A model generated the notes under the pieces. It had not been told where the DNA came from. It did not search any database and saw nothing but the letters and a program-made list of their open reading frames with translations. A program made the translations under genes and the position numbers. Below are positions 36,631 to 45,998 of a stretch of DNA of 64,000 nucleotides, in pieces (the first letter of the stretch is position 1; every line of letters starts with the position of its first letter). The DNA is from Amycolatopsis bartoniae (GTDB lineage Bacteria; Actinomycetota; Actinomycetes; Mycobacteriales; Pseudonocardiaceae), in NCBI RefSeq assembly GCF_014191255.1, contig NZ_JACHWH010000003.1:315501-379500 (forward strand). The letters run 5' to 3'.

Positions 36631-38115
36631 CTACTGCTCACTCGTGGGGCTGCTGTGGTCGCTGGGAACCTGTTCACGCCTCGCGATGAGCGCGGCCAGC
36701 GCCGTGGTGACCGGAACGGCGGCGACGATTCCGACGCTGCCCGCGAGCGTGCGGACGATCTCCTCCGCCACGTCCTGCGAGCTGAGGATCGTGCCCAGCC
36801 CGACGCCGGAGAGCGACGAGTAGAGCATCACGGGCAGCGCGGCCCCGGCGTAGGCCATGACGAGTGTGTTGACCGCCGAGCCGACGTGGTCGCGCCCGAT
36901 CCGCTGCCCCGCCCGGTACAGCTCGCGCCAGCCGAGATCGGGGTTCGCGCGCCGCAGCTCCCACACCGCGCTGGTCTGGGTGACGGTGACGTCGTCCAGC
37001 ACGCCGAGCGCGCCGATGACGATGCCGGCGAGCAGCAGCCCGCGGGCGTCGATGCCGTGCCCGAGCGTCCCGATCAGCGTCGACGTGCTGTCGTCGAGCC
37101 CGGTGAGCGACGAGGCGACGGAGAAGATCACCGACAGCACCCCGATGAGCACGAGGCTGGCCAGCGTGCCCAGCACCGCGACGGACGTGCGGGCCGAGAC
37201 GCCGTGCGTCACGTACAGCGCGACGAACATGATCACCCCGGCGCCCACGATCGCCACCAGCAGCGGGTTCTCGCCCGCCAGGATCGCCGGCAGCACGAAC
37301 AGCACCAGCACCACGAAGCTCAGCACGAGCGCGCCGAGGGCCGCGACGCCGCGCCAGCGGCCCAGCAGGACCACGGCGACGGCGAACAGCGCGGCGAGCA
37401 CCGCCAGCGGCAGCCCGCGCTGGAAGTCGACGATCTGGTACGAGCTGGGGTCCTTCGGGTCGCCGTTGTTGTAGGCCAGCACGACCTTGTCGTTCGCGGC
37501 GAAGCGCGGGGTGCTGGGCTCGACCGGCACGACGAGCTCCACGCTGGAACCGGCGGCGGCGCCGTCGGAGAGCGCCACGTCCACGGTGAGGCACGGCTTC
37601 TGGTCCGGGTCGGGCCGGCCGTCGCCGACGTGGACCTGACCGGGCGCGAGGCACGGCCCGCTCGTCGCGGTGGTGATCGTGCCGTGCACTGGCACGCCCT
37701 GGGCGTAGGTGCCAGTGGGCTTCGCCTGGCCCCACGGGTAGAGCACGACCATCCCGGCGACGGCGGCCACCGCGAGCGGCGCGAGCAGCCACGTCAGCAG
37801 CAGCCGGACGCGCTTCGACGCCGGAGCGGCTGGGCCGTGTCCGTGGCCATGGCCGTGCCCGTGTCCTGCCGGTGCGGCGTGGCGTTTCGCGGGCGGCTTC
37901 CGCGGCCCGGTCTTCGGCTGCTTGGCTTTCGGCTGCTCGGTCTTCGGCCGCTCGGGCTTGCCGGGTGCCCGCCGGGTCTCGGGCTTGCGCCGGGGCGCCT
38001 GTTCCCGGGCACGCGGGGGCTCGGCGGGGATCCGGCGGATGGGACCGGTCTCCGCGTCGGCGAGGTCGTCACGTGCCACGGGGTTATCGTGCACAGCGAG
38101 TCGCGGCCCCGGCAC
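36631..38115 (-). CDS. YibE/F-like multi-pass membrane protein with a His-Gly tract
   Basis: The 494-residue product fits the YibE/F family of polytopic membrane proteins, some linked to metal or solute export. The N-terminal 100 residues are cytoplasmic and low-complexity: a Lys/Pro/Gln repeat region near 55-75 and five His-Gly units at 85-94. After the first helix (about 104-125) comes an extracytoplasmic domain with Cys residues, then about seven helices from 220 on. LGVLDDVTVTQTSAVWELRRAN near 358-380 is the family signature. The start is uncertain: GTG 38115, 38094 and 38079 are all in frame without a clear ribosome binding site. Confidence 0.83.
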   Translation of the reverse strand: MPGPRLAVHDNPVARDDLADAETGPIRRIPAEPPRAREQAPRRKPETRRAPGKPERPKTEQPKAKQPKTGPRKPPAKRHAAPAGHGHGHGHGHGPAAPASKRVRLLLTWLLAPLAVAAVAGMVVLYPWGQAKPTGTYAQGVPVHGTITTATSGPCLAPGQVHVGDGRPDPDQKPCLTVDVALSDGAAAGSSVELVVPVEPSTPRFAANDKVVLAYNNGDPKDPSSYQIVDFQRGLPLAVLAALFAVAVVLLGRWRGVAALGALVLSFVVLVLFVLPAILAGENPLLVAIVGAGVIMFVALYVTHGVSARTSVAVLGTLASLVLIGVLSVIFSVASSLTGLDDSTSTLIGTLGHGIDARGLLLAGIVIGALGVLDDVTVTQTSAVWELRRANPDLGWRELYRAGQRIGRDHVGSAVNTLVMAYAGAALPVMLYSSLSGVGLGTILSSQDVAEEIVRTLAGSVGIVAAVPVTTALAALIARREQVPSDHSSPTSEQ

Positions 38116-38213
38116 CGCGGGGTCGTCCGGCGGGACACTTCGCCGGATCCCTGTAACGTCCGGGGCGTTGCGGCGTCTCCCCGATGACAGGGTTCGTGGA
38201 CGGGAGGACAGCC

Positions 38214-38618
38214 GTGCGCACCGATCACGTGGAACAGCACCAGTTCGTCACGCTCAACGGATGCCGGACACCCGTCTTCTCCCGATGGTCCTATGTGGCC
38301 CGCGAGCCGTACGTCGTGACGCTCGCGTTCCGGACCGAACGCGGCCGCTGGATCGAGTGGTCCTTCGCCCGCGACCTGCTCGTGGACGGGCTGCGGGAGC
38401 CCGCCGGGCTCGGCGACGTGCGGGTGCGCCCGGACCTGGCCTACGAGCACCAGCTCATGGTGATCGAGCTCGAGTCGCCCGACGGCTACGCGGTGGTGGA
38501 GATGCGCCGCGAGGACGTCGAGCGGTTCGTCGAGTCGACCTGCGGCGTGGTGCCCGTCGGCGCCGAGAGCGGGCTGCTCGACGTCGACGGGTTCATCGCC
38601 CAGGTGATGAACGTCTGA
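38214..38618 (+). CDS. SsgA-like sporulation/cell division regulator (SALP)
   Basis: The 134-residue product matches the SsgA/SsgB family of morphologically complex actinobacteria, which recruits FtsZ and controls septum placement and peptidoglycan remodelling. Diagnostic are the central FARDLLVDGLREPAGLGDVRV block (near 53-73) and the LESPDGYAVVEMRREDVERF block (near 87-106). GTG 38214 has GGGAGG at 38202-38207 at good spacing, so it is preferred over ATG 38184. It is convergent with a class A penicillin-binding protein gene whose stop lies 3 bases away, a meaningful pairing for wall remodelling. Confidence 0.93.
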   Translation: MRTDHVEQHQFVTLNGCRTPVFSRWSYVAREPYVVTLAFRTERGRWIEWSFARDLLVDGLREPAGLGDVRVRPDLAYEHQLMVIELESPDGYAVVEMRREDVERFVESTCGVVPVGAESGLLDVDGFIAQVMNV

Positions 38619-38621
38619 CCG

Positions 38622-40736
38622 CTACCGCAGGTACTGCGGGTCGGCGGCCGGGATCGGGATGTCCGGTTTGCCCGCGAGCAGCTGGTTGAACGCGTGGAAG
38701 TACGGCGGCGCGGCCACCGTGCCACCGAACGCGCCGTGCCCGCAGTTGCCCAGGTGCACCGGGTTGCCGGGGCAGATCTCCTGAGGGTGCGAGCCGTCGG
38801 CGAACACCATGGACGCCACGGCGTAGTCGTCGACGCCGCCGACGAACGCGACCGACTCGCTGAACTGGGTCGTCCCGGTCTTGCCGATGTCCGGGTGGTT
38901 CCAGTTCGCGGCGCGCGCCGCGGCGGCCGAGGTGCCGCTGATCGTGTCCTGGCTCAGCCCCGCTTCGAGGGTGTTGGCCAGCCCGACCGGCACGACCTGC
39001 TCACACCCCTGCTGCTTCACCGGCACCGGCTGGCCGTTGCGGTCGGTGACCGACAGGATCGGGTTCGGCGGGCACCACACGCCGCCGCTCATGAGCGTGG
39101 CGGACACGTTGGACATCTCCAGCGGGCTCACCGGGCTGTTGCCCAGGGTGAACGAGAGCTTGTCCTGGAAGTACTGCGTCTGCGGCTCGCTGTAGCGGGT
39201 GTCCTTCGAGGACGGGTCGGGCGTGGCGCCCGCGACGTTGGTGTTCAGGGAGTTGCGCAGGCCCAGCTTGCGCGCCATGTCCAGCACGGCGGGCATCCCG
39301 ACCTTCTGCTCCAGCCCCACGAACGCGACGTTCGGTGACGTCGCGAGCCCGTCGCGCAACGAGATCGGGTCCGGGTAGTTCCCGTCGTTCTGCACGCAGT
39401 ACTGCGCGGTGTACTGGTTCGCGCCGGGCTGGGTGAAGCACTGGCCCGATGCGTTCGGCAGCGGGGTGTCGAGCCCCGCGACCCCGGCCGCCATCGCCGC
39501 GGCGGAGGTGAAGATCTTGAACGACGACCCGGAGCCGAACACGTTGCTGGCGTTGGCGACGATGTTGGTCGACGTCTCGCCCTTCGCGGGATCCGTGCCG
39601 TAGTTGCGGTTCGCGACCATCGCCAGCACCTCGTGGGTCTGCTGGCCGGGCCGCACCACGGCGAACGTGTTGGCCACGCCGTTCTGCGTCGTGGGCACGT
39701 TCGCGTCCACGGCGTCCTTGACGGTCTGGCTCACCACCGGGTCCATGGTGGTCTTGATGGTGTAGCCGCCGGTTTCCAGCTGGTCGGCGGTGAACCCGGC
39801 CTGCTGCAGGTAGCTTTCCGCGTAGGCGCAGAAGAAACCGGCGTCCGCGGGGGCGCCCATGCAGGTGCTGGACGGGATGTCCGGCCCGTTGTCTACCACG
39901 CCGAGCGGGCTGGCCTTGGCGATTTCGGCGTCCTTCGCGGCCAGGACGCGGTTGCTCACCATGTCGTCGATGACCGTGTTGCGCCGTTCCAGTGCCTGCT
40001 GCGGGTGTGTGTACGGGTTGTACAGGTTCGGGTTGTTCACCATGCCCGCGAGCAACGCGGCCTGCTGCACGTTGAGCTTGTCCGGCGTGGTGCCGAAGTA
40101 CGCGTGCGCTGCGGCGCCGATGCCGTAGATGTTGCCGGAGAACTCGACCACGTTCAGGTAGCCGCTCAGAATGTCCTGTTTGGACTCGGTCTGGCCGAGC
40201 TGGACCGCGATCTTCGCCTCGCGCAGCTTGCGCGCGATGCTGTCGGCGCGGTCGGCGTACTGGGCCGCCTTGTTGCCCCGGTCCACCACGTTGATGAGGT
40301 AGTTCTTCACGTACTGCTGGGTGATTGTGGAACCACCCTGCGTGCCGCCGCTGCCCGAGCTGTCGTGCAGGGCGGCGCGCACCATGCCCTTCGGGTCGAC
40401 GCCGCCCTCGGACCAGAACCGGCGGTCCTCCACCGACACGATCGCGGCCGTCATGGTCTGCGCGATCCGGTCGTAGGTCACGGGCAGGCGGTACTGGTCG
40501 TAGAGCGTGGCGATGGGATTGCCGTCGCGGTCGGTGACCGTGGTGACGAGGGGCTGCTGGCTCGTGGCCAGTGAAGCGGAGATCCCGTCCACGGAATCGC
40601 TGACCTCGTTGGACAGGACTCCCGCCCCCATCGCCACCGGAGCCACCACGCCGGCGACCAGCACGCCGGCGATCGCACACGAACCGAGGAACCGGGGCAC
40701 ATTACGGGAAAGCTGCACGACCGCGACGATAGCCAC
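38622..40736 (-). CDS. Class A penicillin-binding protein (transglycosylase/transpeptidase)
   Basis: The 704-residue bifunctional enzyme polymerises and crosslinks peptidoglycan. One membrane helix (about 14-38) anchors it, with the bulk outside. The GT51 domain shows EDRRFW at 103-108 (catalytic E103) and GGSTITQQYVKN at 134-145. The transpeptidase domain shows the nucleophile motif SSFK near 405, a SPN motif near 465 and KTGT near 618. The start codon is GTG 40736 or GTG 40718. No PASTA domain is visible. It is divergent from the transhydrogenase gene with 137 bases between. Confidence 0.95.
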   Translation of the reverse strand: MAIVAVVQLSRNVPRFLGSCAIAGVLVAGVVAPVAMGAGVLSNEVSDSVDGISASLATSQQPLVTTVTDRDGNPIATLYDQYRLPVTYDRIAQTMTAAIVSVEDRRFWSEGGVDPKGMVRAALHDSSGSGGTQGGSTITQQYVKNYLINVVDRGNKAAQYADRADSIARKLREAKIAVQLGQTESKQDILSGYLNVVEFSGNIYGIGAAAHAYFGTTPDKLNVQQAALLAGMVNNPNLYNPYTHPQQALERRNTVIDDMVSNRVLAAKDAEIAKASPLGVVDNGPDIPSSTCMGAPADAGFFCAYAESYLQQAGFTADQLETGGYTIKTTMDPVVSQTVKDAVDANVPTTQNGVANTFAVVRPGQQTHEVLAMVANRNYGTDPAKGETSTNIVANASNVFGSGSSFKIFTSAAAMAAGVAGLDTPLPNASGQCFTQPGANQYTAQYCVQNDGNYPDPISLRDGLATSPNVAFVGLEQKVGMPAVLDMARKLGLRNSLNTNVAGATPDPSSKDTRYSEPQTQYFQDKLSFTLGNSPVSPLEMSNVSATLMSGGVWCPPNPILSVTDRNGQPVPVKQQGCEQVVPVGLANTLEAGLSQDTISGTSAAAARAANWNHPDIGKTGTTQFSESVAFVGGVDDYAVASMVFADGSHPQEICPGNPVHLGNCGHGAFGGTVAAPPYFHAFNQLLAGKPDIPIPAADPQYLR

Positions 40737-40873
40737 TATTGGGTGAGGCCCTTGTTGCGCCCGGAAGCGTTTACCGGTCGCTGGTTTTTCCTTGACCTCG
40801 CGGGTGCTTTTCCCATGGTTCGGTAAAGATTCGTTCCGGGAGCCTTGCGTGTGACCCCGCCGGTGTCCAGGCT

Positions 40874-42292
40874 GTGCGCGTGGGCGAATACGACTACGAC
40901 CTGATCGTCATCGGCTCCGGCCCTGGCGGGCAGAAGGCGGCGATCGCGGCCGCGAAACTGGGCAAGCGGGTGGCGGTGATCGACCGGCAGGACATGGTCG
41001 GCGGCGTCTGCGTCAACACCGGCACCATCCCCTCGAAGACCCTGCGCGAGGCGGTGCTGTACCTCACCGGGATGAACCAGCGGGAGCTGTACGGGGCCAG
41101 CTACCGGGTGAAGCAGGACATCACGATCGCGGACCTGCTGGCGCGCACGCACCACGTCGTGGGGCGCGAGGTGCAGGTGGTGCGGGCGCAGCTGCTGCGC
41201 AACCACGTGGACCTGGTGAGCGGCATGGGCCGGTTCCTCGACCCGCACACGGTCGCGGTGGAGGGGGCGAACCGGGGCGAGCGGCGGTCGCTGTCGGGGG
41301 AGAAGATCGTGATCGCCACCGGGACGCGCCCGGCGCGGCCCGCGGAGGTCGACTTCGACGCGGCGCGCGTGCTGGACTCCGACGAGATCCTCCAGCTGGA
41401 GGACATCCCGTCGTCGCTGGTCGTGGTGGGGGCCGGGGTGATCGGGATCGAGTACGCGTCGATGTTCGCCGCGCTCGGCAGCCGCGTGACGGTGGTGGAG
41501 CAGCGGGAGCGGATGCTGGACTTCTGCGACCCGGAGATCGTCGAGTCGCTCAAGTTCCACCTGCGTGACCTCGCGGTGACGTTCCGCTTCGGGGAGAAGG
41601 TCGCGAACGTCGCGGTGTCGGACCATTCGACGGTGACGACGCTGGTGAGCGGCAAGCGCATCCCGGCGGACGCGGTGATGTACTCGGCGGGGCGGCAGGG
41701 GATGACCGGCGAGCTGGACCTGCCGGCGGCGGGCCTGGAGGCGGACCGGCGCGGCAGGCTGACGGTCGACGAGCACTACCGGACGCCGGTGGAGCACATC
41801 TATGCCGTCGGCGACGTCATCGGTTTCCCCGCGCTCGCCGCGACGTCCATGGACCAGGGCCGGCTGGCGGCGTACCACGCGTTCGACGAGCCGGCGCACG
41901 AGCTGGGCGACCTGCAGCCCATCGGCATCTACACGATCCCGGAGATCTCGTACGTCGGCGCGACCGAGGCGGAGCTGACGTCGTCGTCGGTGCCGTACGA
42001 GGTGGGCACGGCGCGGTACCGGGAGCTCGCGAGAGGCCAGATCGCGGGCGATTCGTACGGGATGCTCAAGCTGCTGGTGTCCACGACGGACCGCAAGCTG
42101 CTGGGCGTGCACGTCTTCGGCACGGGCGCGACGGACCTCGTCCACATCGGACAGGCGGTGATGGGCTGCGGCGGCACGGTGGACTACCTGGTGGACGCGG
42201 TGTTCAACTACCCGACCCTGTCCGAGGCGTACAAGGTGGCAGCCCTCGACGCGACGAACAAGATCCGGGCCCTGGAGCGTTTCACGAGCTGA
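40874..42292 (+). CDS. sthA: Soluble pyridine nucleotide transhydrogenase (SthA)
   Basis: The 472-residue flavoprotein belongs to the Si-specific NAD(P)+ transhydrogenase group, which balances NADPH and NADH. The FAD-binding GSGPGG is near 14-19 and the family-specific [18 protein letters not shown] near 42-59. As in SthA, the redox disulfide of relatives is broken: the second Cys position is Thr. The NAD-binding [13 protein letters not shown] is near 185-197 and the C-terminal dimer interface follows. GTG 40874 or 40880 is the start. Confidence 0.94.
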   Translation: MRVGEYDYDLIVIGSGPGGQKAAIAAAKLGKRVAVIDRQDMVGGVCVNTGTIPSKTLREAVLYLTGMNQRELYGASYRVKQDITIADLLARTHHVVGREVQVVRAQLLRNHVDLVSGMGRFLDPHTVAVEGANRGERRSLSGEKIVIATGTRPARPAEVDFDAARVLDSDEILQLEDIPSSLVVVGAGVIGIEYASMFAALGSRVTVVEQRERMLDFCDPEIVESLKFHLRDLAVTFRFGEKVANVAVSDHSTVTTLVSGKRIPADAVMYSAGRQGMTGELDLPAAGLEADRRGRLTVDEHYRTPVEHIYAVGDVIGFPALAATSMDQGRLAAYHAFDEPAHELGDLQPIGIYTIPEISYVGATEAELTSSSVPYEVGTARYRELARGQIAGDSYGMLKLLVSTTDRKLLGVHVFGTGATDLVHIGQAVMGCGGTVDYLVDAVFNYPTLSEAYKVAALDATNKIRALERFTS

Positions 42293-42427
42293 GCGGGGTT
42301 GGGGCCAGCTGCGGCGAGCCGGGAGGAGTGAGCCCGGGGAGGGGCTGCGCGGCGACGCAAAGGCGGGGACTCGCGGCGGTCGTTCGGGTGCGGGCCCGGA
42401 GGCCACGTCGTTGTGGCGGGGGCGGGG

Positions 42428-43138
42428 TCAGACGGAGACGGTGGCGGAGAGCTGCTCGCGGACGGCGTCCGGGCCCAGGGCGGCGAAGGCCCACAGCGCG
42501 CTGAGCGTGCGCATCCCGTTCAGGCCGGCCAGGTCCGGCTGCGGCGGGTACCGGACCGTCAGGCCGCGCGCCGCGAAGGGGGATTCGTCCAGGTAGCGGG
42601 CGCCGCCGCGGCCGCAGAGGTACGTTTCGGCTCCGACGGCCTCCGTGAGGTCCGCCAGGCGTTCCGAGCGCTCGTCGCTGGTGACCAGGGTGCTGCTGCG
42701 CACCACCTCGCCGCGCCAGTCGAGCTGGGCCAGCAGCGCTCGGGTGGACACCTCGGCCACGTCCGCCACCCGGTCGGTGAGCGCCAGCGCCGCCAGCACC
42801 TCGTCGACCGCCGCGCGGGCGCTCGTCCAGTGCGGCGCCCGCCGGTAGTACTGGTGCACCAGCTGCGCCACCCGGCGGCGGCTCGTCTCCGGGTCGGCCA
42901 GCTGCAACTCCTCGATGCGGCTGCCCCGGCCACGGGGCCGGTGCACGGGAACCGTCAGCCAGCGCTGCGCCGCCGGGTCCCCGAGGGGGGCCAGGCGCGC
43001 CCGGTGCTGGTAATCGCGCGCGTTGAACTGGACATCGTCCAGCACCACCCACACGTCCGCGGTGAAGATCTTCGCCAGAGTGGTCAGACGAGGAAACAGA
43101 TTCGGTTGATGGACTGCACAGGATCTCGGGTCGGTCAC
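42428..43138 (-). CDS. WbqC-like family protein
   Basis: The 236-residue product matches the WbqC family. It opens with AVHQPNLFPRLTTLAKI near 8-24, followed by VVLDDVQFNARDYQHRARL near 30-48, the conserved core. WbqC proteins occur in O-antigen and other glycan clusters, probably as sugar-modifying or acyl-transfer enzymes, but no reaction is established. GTG 43138 gives a normal family length; the extra upstream frame is not typical. It lies 19 bases after the stop of the DUF218 gene on the same strand, so they are probably one transcript. Confidence 0.85.
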   Translation of the reverse strand: MTDPRSCAVHQPNLFPRLTTLAKIFTADVWVVLDDVQFNARDYQHRARLAPLGDPAAQRWLTVPVHRPRGRGSRIEELQLADPETSRRRVAQLVHQYYRRAPHWTSARAAVDEVLAALALTDRVADVAEVSTRALLAQLDWRGEVVRSSTLVTSDERSERLADLTEAVGAETYLCGRGGARYLDESPFAARGLTVRYPPQPDLAGLNGMRTLSALWAFAALGPDAVREQLSATVSV

Positions 43139-43157
43139 GGCCACGGGCCGTATTCGA

Positions 43158-43811
43158 TCACAGCATCCGGCTGCGGAAACCAGCGGCCACGAGTCTTTGG
43201 TACGCCGCATACACGGATGGGGGAACTTCCTGCGCGATCGCGAATCCCTGACCGGGATACTCGATGATCCGTTGGAGATCCCCGATCATCATGTCGATAA
43301 GTTCCGTGCCGTGGTCCCGTGCCCGCACGTACTCCTCCAGGGACAACGGGACAGAGGTGCACACCGGCGTCACATCCGGCCACACTTTGCGCGTGGTCGC
43401 GTACGCCCGCCGCTCCATGTACGGCATCGACACGAGCATCACCGAATCGACGGAAATTCCCGCCGCACGCAGGACTTCACGCGAAAGAGTGATGTTCTCG
43501 CCGGTGTTCGTCGCCCGGGGCTCGACCAGGATCGCCTCCTCCGGCACGCCCAGCTCCAGCGCCCGCTCCCGGTAGTGCACCCCCTCTCCGCGGGGAAAAG
43601 TCACGAACGTTTCGCGGCTGTTCGCGCCGCTGAACACCACCACCGGAAACAATCCCCGGTGGTACAACTCCGCCGCATAGGTCGCGACGCTCAAATCGTG
43701 GCAACCGAGCGCCACCGCGGCGCAGCACTTCCGCGGCCGGTGCCGGAGCCGGTGGTATTCCCAAATGATTTCCGCGTCCGCCCACTTGCGGTCGACGAGT
43801 TCTTTCCGCAT
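43158..43811 (-). CDS. DUF218/YdcF-like protein
   Basis: The 217-residue product matches the DUF218 (YdcF/SanA-like) family. It shows ALGCHDLSVATYAAEL near 36-50, VVVFSGANSRET near 59-70, ERALELGVPEEAILVEPRATNTGENI near 84-109 and a Met-Pro-Tyr-Met-Glu-Arg-Arg segment near 133-139. There is no signal peptide or helix, so it is the soluble YdcF-type form. Base composition is clearly lower in GC than its neighbours, a hint of transfer. ATG 43811 is the start. It sits between the XRE regulator and the WbqC-like gene on the same strand. Confidence 0.83.
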   Translation of the reverse strand: MRKELVDRKWADAEIIWEYHRLRHRPRKCCAAVALGCHDLSVATYAAELYHRGLFPVVVFSGANSRETFVTFPRGEGVHYRERALELGVPEEAILVEPRATNTGENITLSREVLRAAGISVDSVMLVSMPYMERRAYATTRKVWPDVTPVCTSVPLSLEEYVRARDHGTELIDMMIGDLQRIIEYPGQGFAIAQEVPPSVYAAYQRLVAAGFRSRML

Positions 43812-43830
43812 TCGTGCCCGAAACCGATCC

Positions 43831-44922
43831 TCACGCCTGCCGCTCGAAAGCGCGGCGAATTCCGTCGATGCTCTGCAACTGGTGCAGCAGGCCGAACCGG
43901 GTGGAGATGCGCGCGCACCGGTCGAGGATGGTGAGCCCATTGCCGGCGGTAGCCCTGTCGGACAGCAGGATGTGCGCGTGCGCGGTGTCGAGCCGCACCT
44001 TCTGCAGTGGCGTGTCGTTGACCCGGTGCTGCAACGCGACGTCGATCGCCTGGCTGGCCGCCGTGAGGTCGCCCGCGCCCCGGTGCGCGAGGGCGAGCTT
44101 CTGGTGCGCGATCGACCAGTCCTCGGGCTCCTCCATCGACTCGAAGTCGTGGATCGCCGGCACGATGTGCCGCGTCGCGGACTCGTTGAGCCCGCGCTTG
44201 CTCAGCGCCGTGCCGATCCACAACCGGGCGCGCGTGCGGTCGTGCTCGCTCAGCCGCTCGTCCGCGGTGAGCGATTCGTAGTGGCGCGCCGCGGTTTCGA
44301 GGCGGCCCGCCATCTCTTCGAGCACCACGAGCTTCAGTTCGATCTGCGCCACGCGCCGCGGGGTGCCCAGCTCCGTGAAGACGCGCAACGCCTTGCGGTA
44401 GGTCTGTTCCGCCGACGCCGGGCCGAGTATGACGCCCTGATCCTGCTGCACCTCGCCGAGCAGCCGTAGCGAACGGCCGTACAGGTACATGCCGCGCGTG
44501 TCGTTGCTGTTGGGGCGGTAGCGCCGTAGCCACCGGTCGAGCAGGGTGCGGGCGAGCGGGAACTCCTGACGCCCCAGGCACGCCATGACGCGGTCGAGGT
44601 CGTCGGCCCAGGCTTCGTAGTCGTAGCCCGAGACCGGCGGGGCCGGGTTCTCCTCGTCCGGTTGCTGGAGCAGCAGGTCGAAGCGCCGCCGTGCCTCGGG
44701 TTCGGCCCTGGCGAGCGCGGTGTCCAGGATCGCCTGCGTGTCCGGGCGGGGCACGGTCGAAATGCCGCCGGACTCCCACTTGGCCACGGTCCGTGCCGCC
44801 ACGCCGAGGTATCCGGCGAACGCGCGGACGGACAGCCGCAGCGCATGCCTCAGCAGCCGTGCTTCGCGCCCACTCCAGTGGTGGGCCGTCGCAGCGACCT
44901 GGTTGTCGTCCCCGATGGCCAC
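43831..44922 (-). CDS. XRE-type HTH regulator with TPR-like C-terminal region
   Basis: The 363-residue product has an N-terminal helix-turn-helix near 22-55 (LRHALRLSVRAFAGYLGVAARTVAKWESGG) and a long helical C-terminal part that looks like TPR repeats. Streptomyces and Amycolatopsis carry many such proteins; several control secondary metabolism or development, often with peptide or cofactor sensing. It is the first gene of a three-gene minus-strand set, followed 19 bases later by DUF218 and then WbqC. Control of these two genes is a reasonable guess. Confidence 0.85.
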   Translation of the reverse strand: MAIGDDNQVAATAHHWSGREARLLRHALRLSVRAFAGYLGVAARTVAKWESGGISTVPRPDTQAILDTALARAEPEARRRFDLLLQQPDEENPAPPVSGYDYEAWADDLDRVMACLGRQEFPLARTLLDRWLRRYRPNSNDTRGMYLYGRSLRLLGEVQQDQGVILGPASAEQTYRKALRVFTELGTPRRVAQIELKLVVLEEMAGRLETAARHYESLTADERLSEHDRTRARLWIGTALSKRGLNESATRHIVPAIHDFESMEEPEDWSIAHQKLALAHRGAGDLTAASQAIDVALQHRVNDTPLQKVRLDTAHAHILLSDRATAGNGLTILDRCARISTRFGLLHQLQSIDGIRRAFERQA

Positions 44923-45362
44923 TCGATGAGGTTAGCCCGGGAAGGGGCCGGCAAGTACACCAGAAGTGCAACAGCAGTTCGTATGCGCGGCGAATTCCAT
45001 CGTTCAGCCTAGAGACAGGCACTCGTCGCCGGGCTGACTCCTTTGTCCCGGGCCGATCCCCGGCGCCGGGTGCCGTTCCACCGCCGCGTGGCCGGCCGCG
45101 GCGCTCGGGAACCGGTGCGGGCCGGCGCGGTCTGGTGTGGTCCGGCGCGGAGACCGGGCAGGGGCGGTCTCCGTCGCCGGGCGGGTCGCCGAAGGCGGAG
45201 CGGCGACGCTGACAGCGTTTCCTTGTCGCTGCGAGAAATTCGGGCGCACGAGAAGTCTGTAGTGGACATTGGCTCGCGGCCGTACTTGGTGTACATCTGC
45301 CAAAAGACAGATCTTTGCGTTCTGCGCGGGCGCACGGGTTTTCCGCGCAGTACCATGGAGGC
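44923..45362. other. Divergent intergenic region with two inverted repeats
   Basis: These 440 bases separate the XRE gene (minus) from the TetR gene (plus) and hold no convincing gene. The right third is lower in GC. Two small symmetric elements lie there: GTAC-TTGGT-GTAC at 45282-45294 and ATCTG-8 bases-CAGAT at 45295-45312. Either could be a TetR operator, since they lie 50-80 bases before the TetR start. A 107-codon open frame across part of the region shows no family pattern. Confidence 0.45.
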
Positions 45363-45998
45363 GTGACTTCGGGCTCGATGGTGGCACCGGCGCGCAACGC
45401 CTTCCGCGAACAGCAGTGGCGCGAGGCGCACGAGCGCTACCTCGTCTGTGCGCGCACGGTTTTCGCGAACCTGGGCTACCACGCCGCGACCGTCGCGGAC
45501 GTCGTCGCGGAGGCGAACGGCAGCCGCGCGACGTTCTACGCCCACTTCCGCGACAAGGCGGACGTCGCGGCGTGCCTGTTCGAGCGGGTGCTGCCCGCGG
45601 CGGCCGGCATCTACCGCCGCGTCGCGGAACTTCCCGTGCTGAGCCGGGACGCGGTGCGGTCGTGGCTGGACGAGCACGCGCTCGGTTTCTGGCTGCGCTA
45701 CGCGGTCGAGGTCGACGCGGTCAACCACGCGATGGCCGCGGACCCGTCGGTCGCCACCCGGCACTACCAGTGGGTGCTGGAGGCGACGCGCGAGCTGCGG
45801 CCGTACCTCGCGGCCTGGACCGGGCCGCGGGCGGATGCCGGGCTCACCCGCGCCTCGTTGCTGGTGCTGCAGCTGGAAAGGCTGTGCTACCACTGGCTCG
45901 TCCGCGGCGTCGCGCACGACCGCGAGCAGATGCTCGACATCCTCGCGGACCTGTGGTTCCGGGAGCTGGTGCTGCTGCGGGAGGGCCCCGAGCGGTGA
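45363..45998 (+). CDS. TetR-family transcriptional regulator
   Basis: The 211-residue product has a TetR helix-turn-helix near 35-65 (GYHAATVADVVAEANGSRATFYAHFRDKADV) and a ligand-binding C-terminal domain. GTG 45363 is used; ATG 45378 is an alternative, since the GGAGG at 45357-45361 sits too close to 45363. Its stop overlaps the start of the homocysteine methyltransferase gene by 4 bases, so the two are coupled. It may repress its own operon through the symmetric elements at 45282-45312. Confidence 0.9.
   Translation: MTSGSMVAPARNAFREQQWREAHERYLVCARTVFANLGYHAATVADVVAEANGSRATFYAHFRDKADVAACLFERVLPAAAGIYRRVAELPVLSRDAVRSWLDEHALGFWLRYAVEVDAVNHAMAADPSVATRHYQWVLEATRELRPYLAAWTGPRADAGLTRASLLVLQLERLCYHWLVRGVAHDREQMLDILADLWFRELVLLREGPER

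Noticed and set aside
45043..45366. 107-codon plus-strand open frame upstream of the TetR gene
   Set aside because: It is Arg-rich with no family pattern and no ribosome binding site; treated as intergenic.
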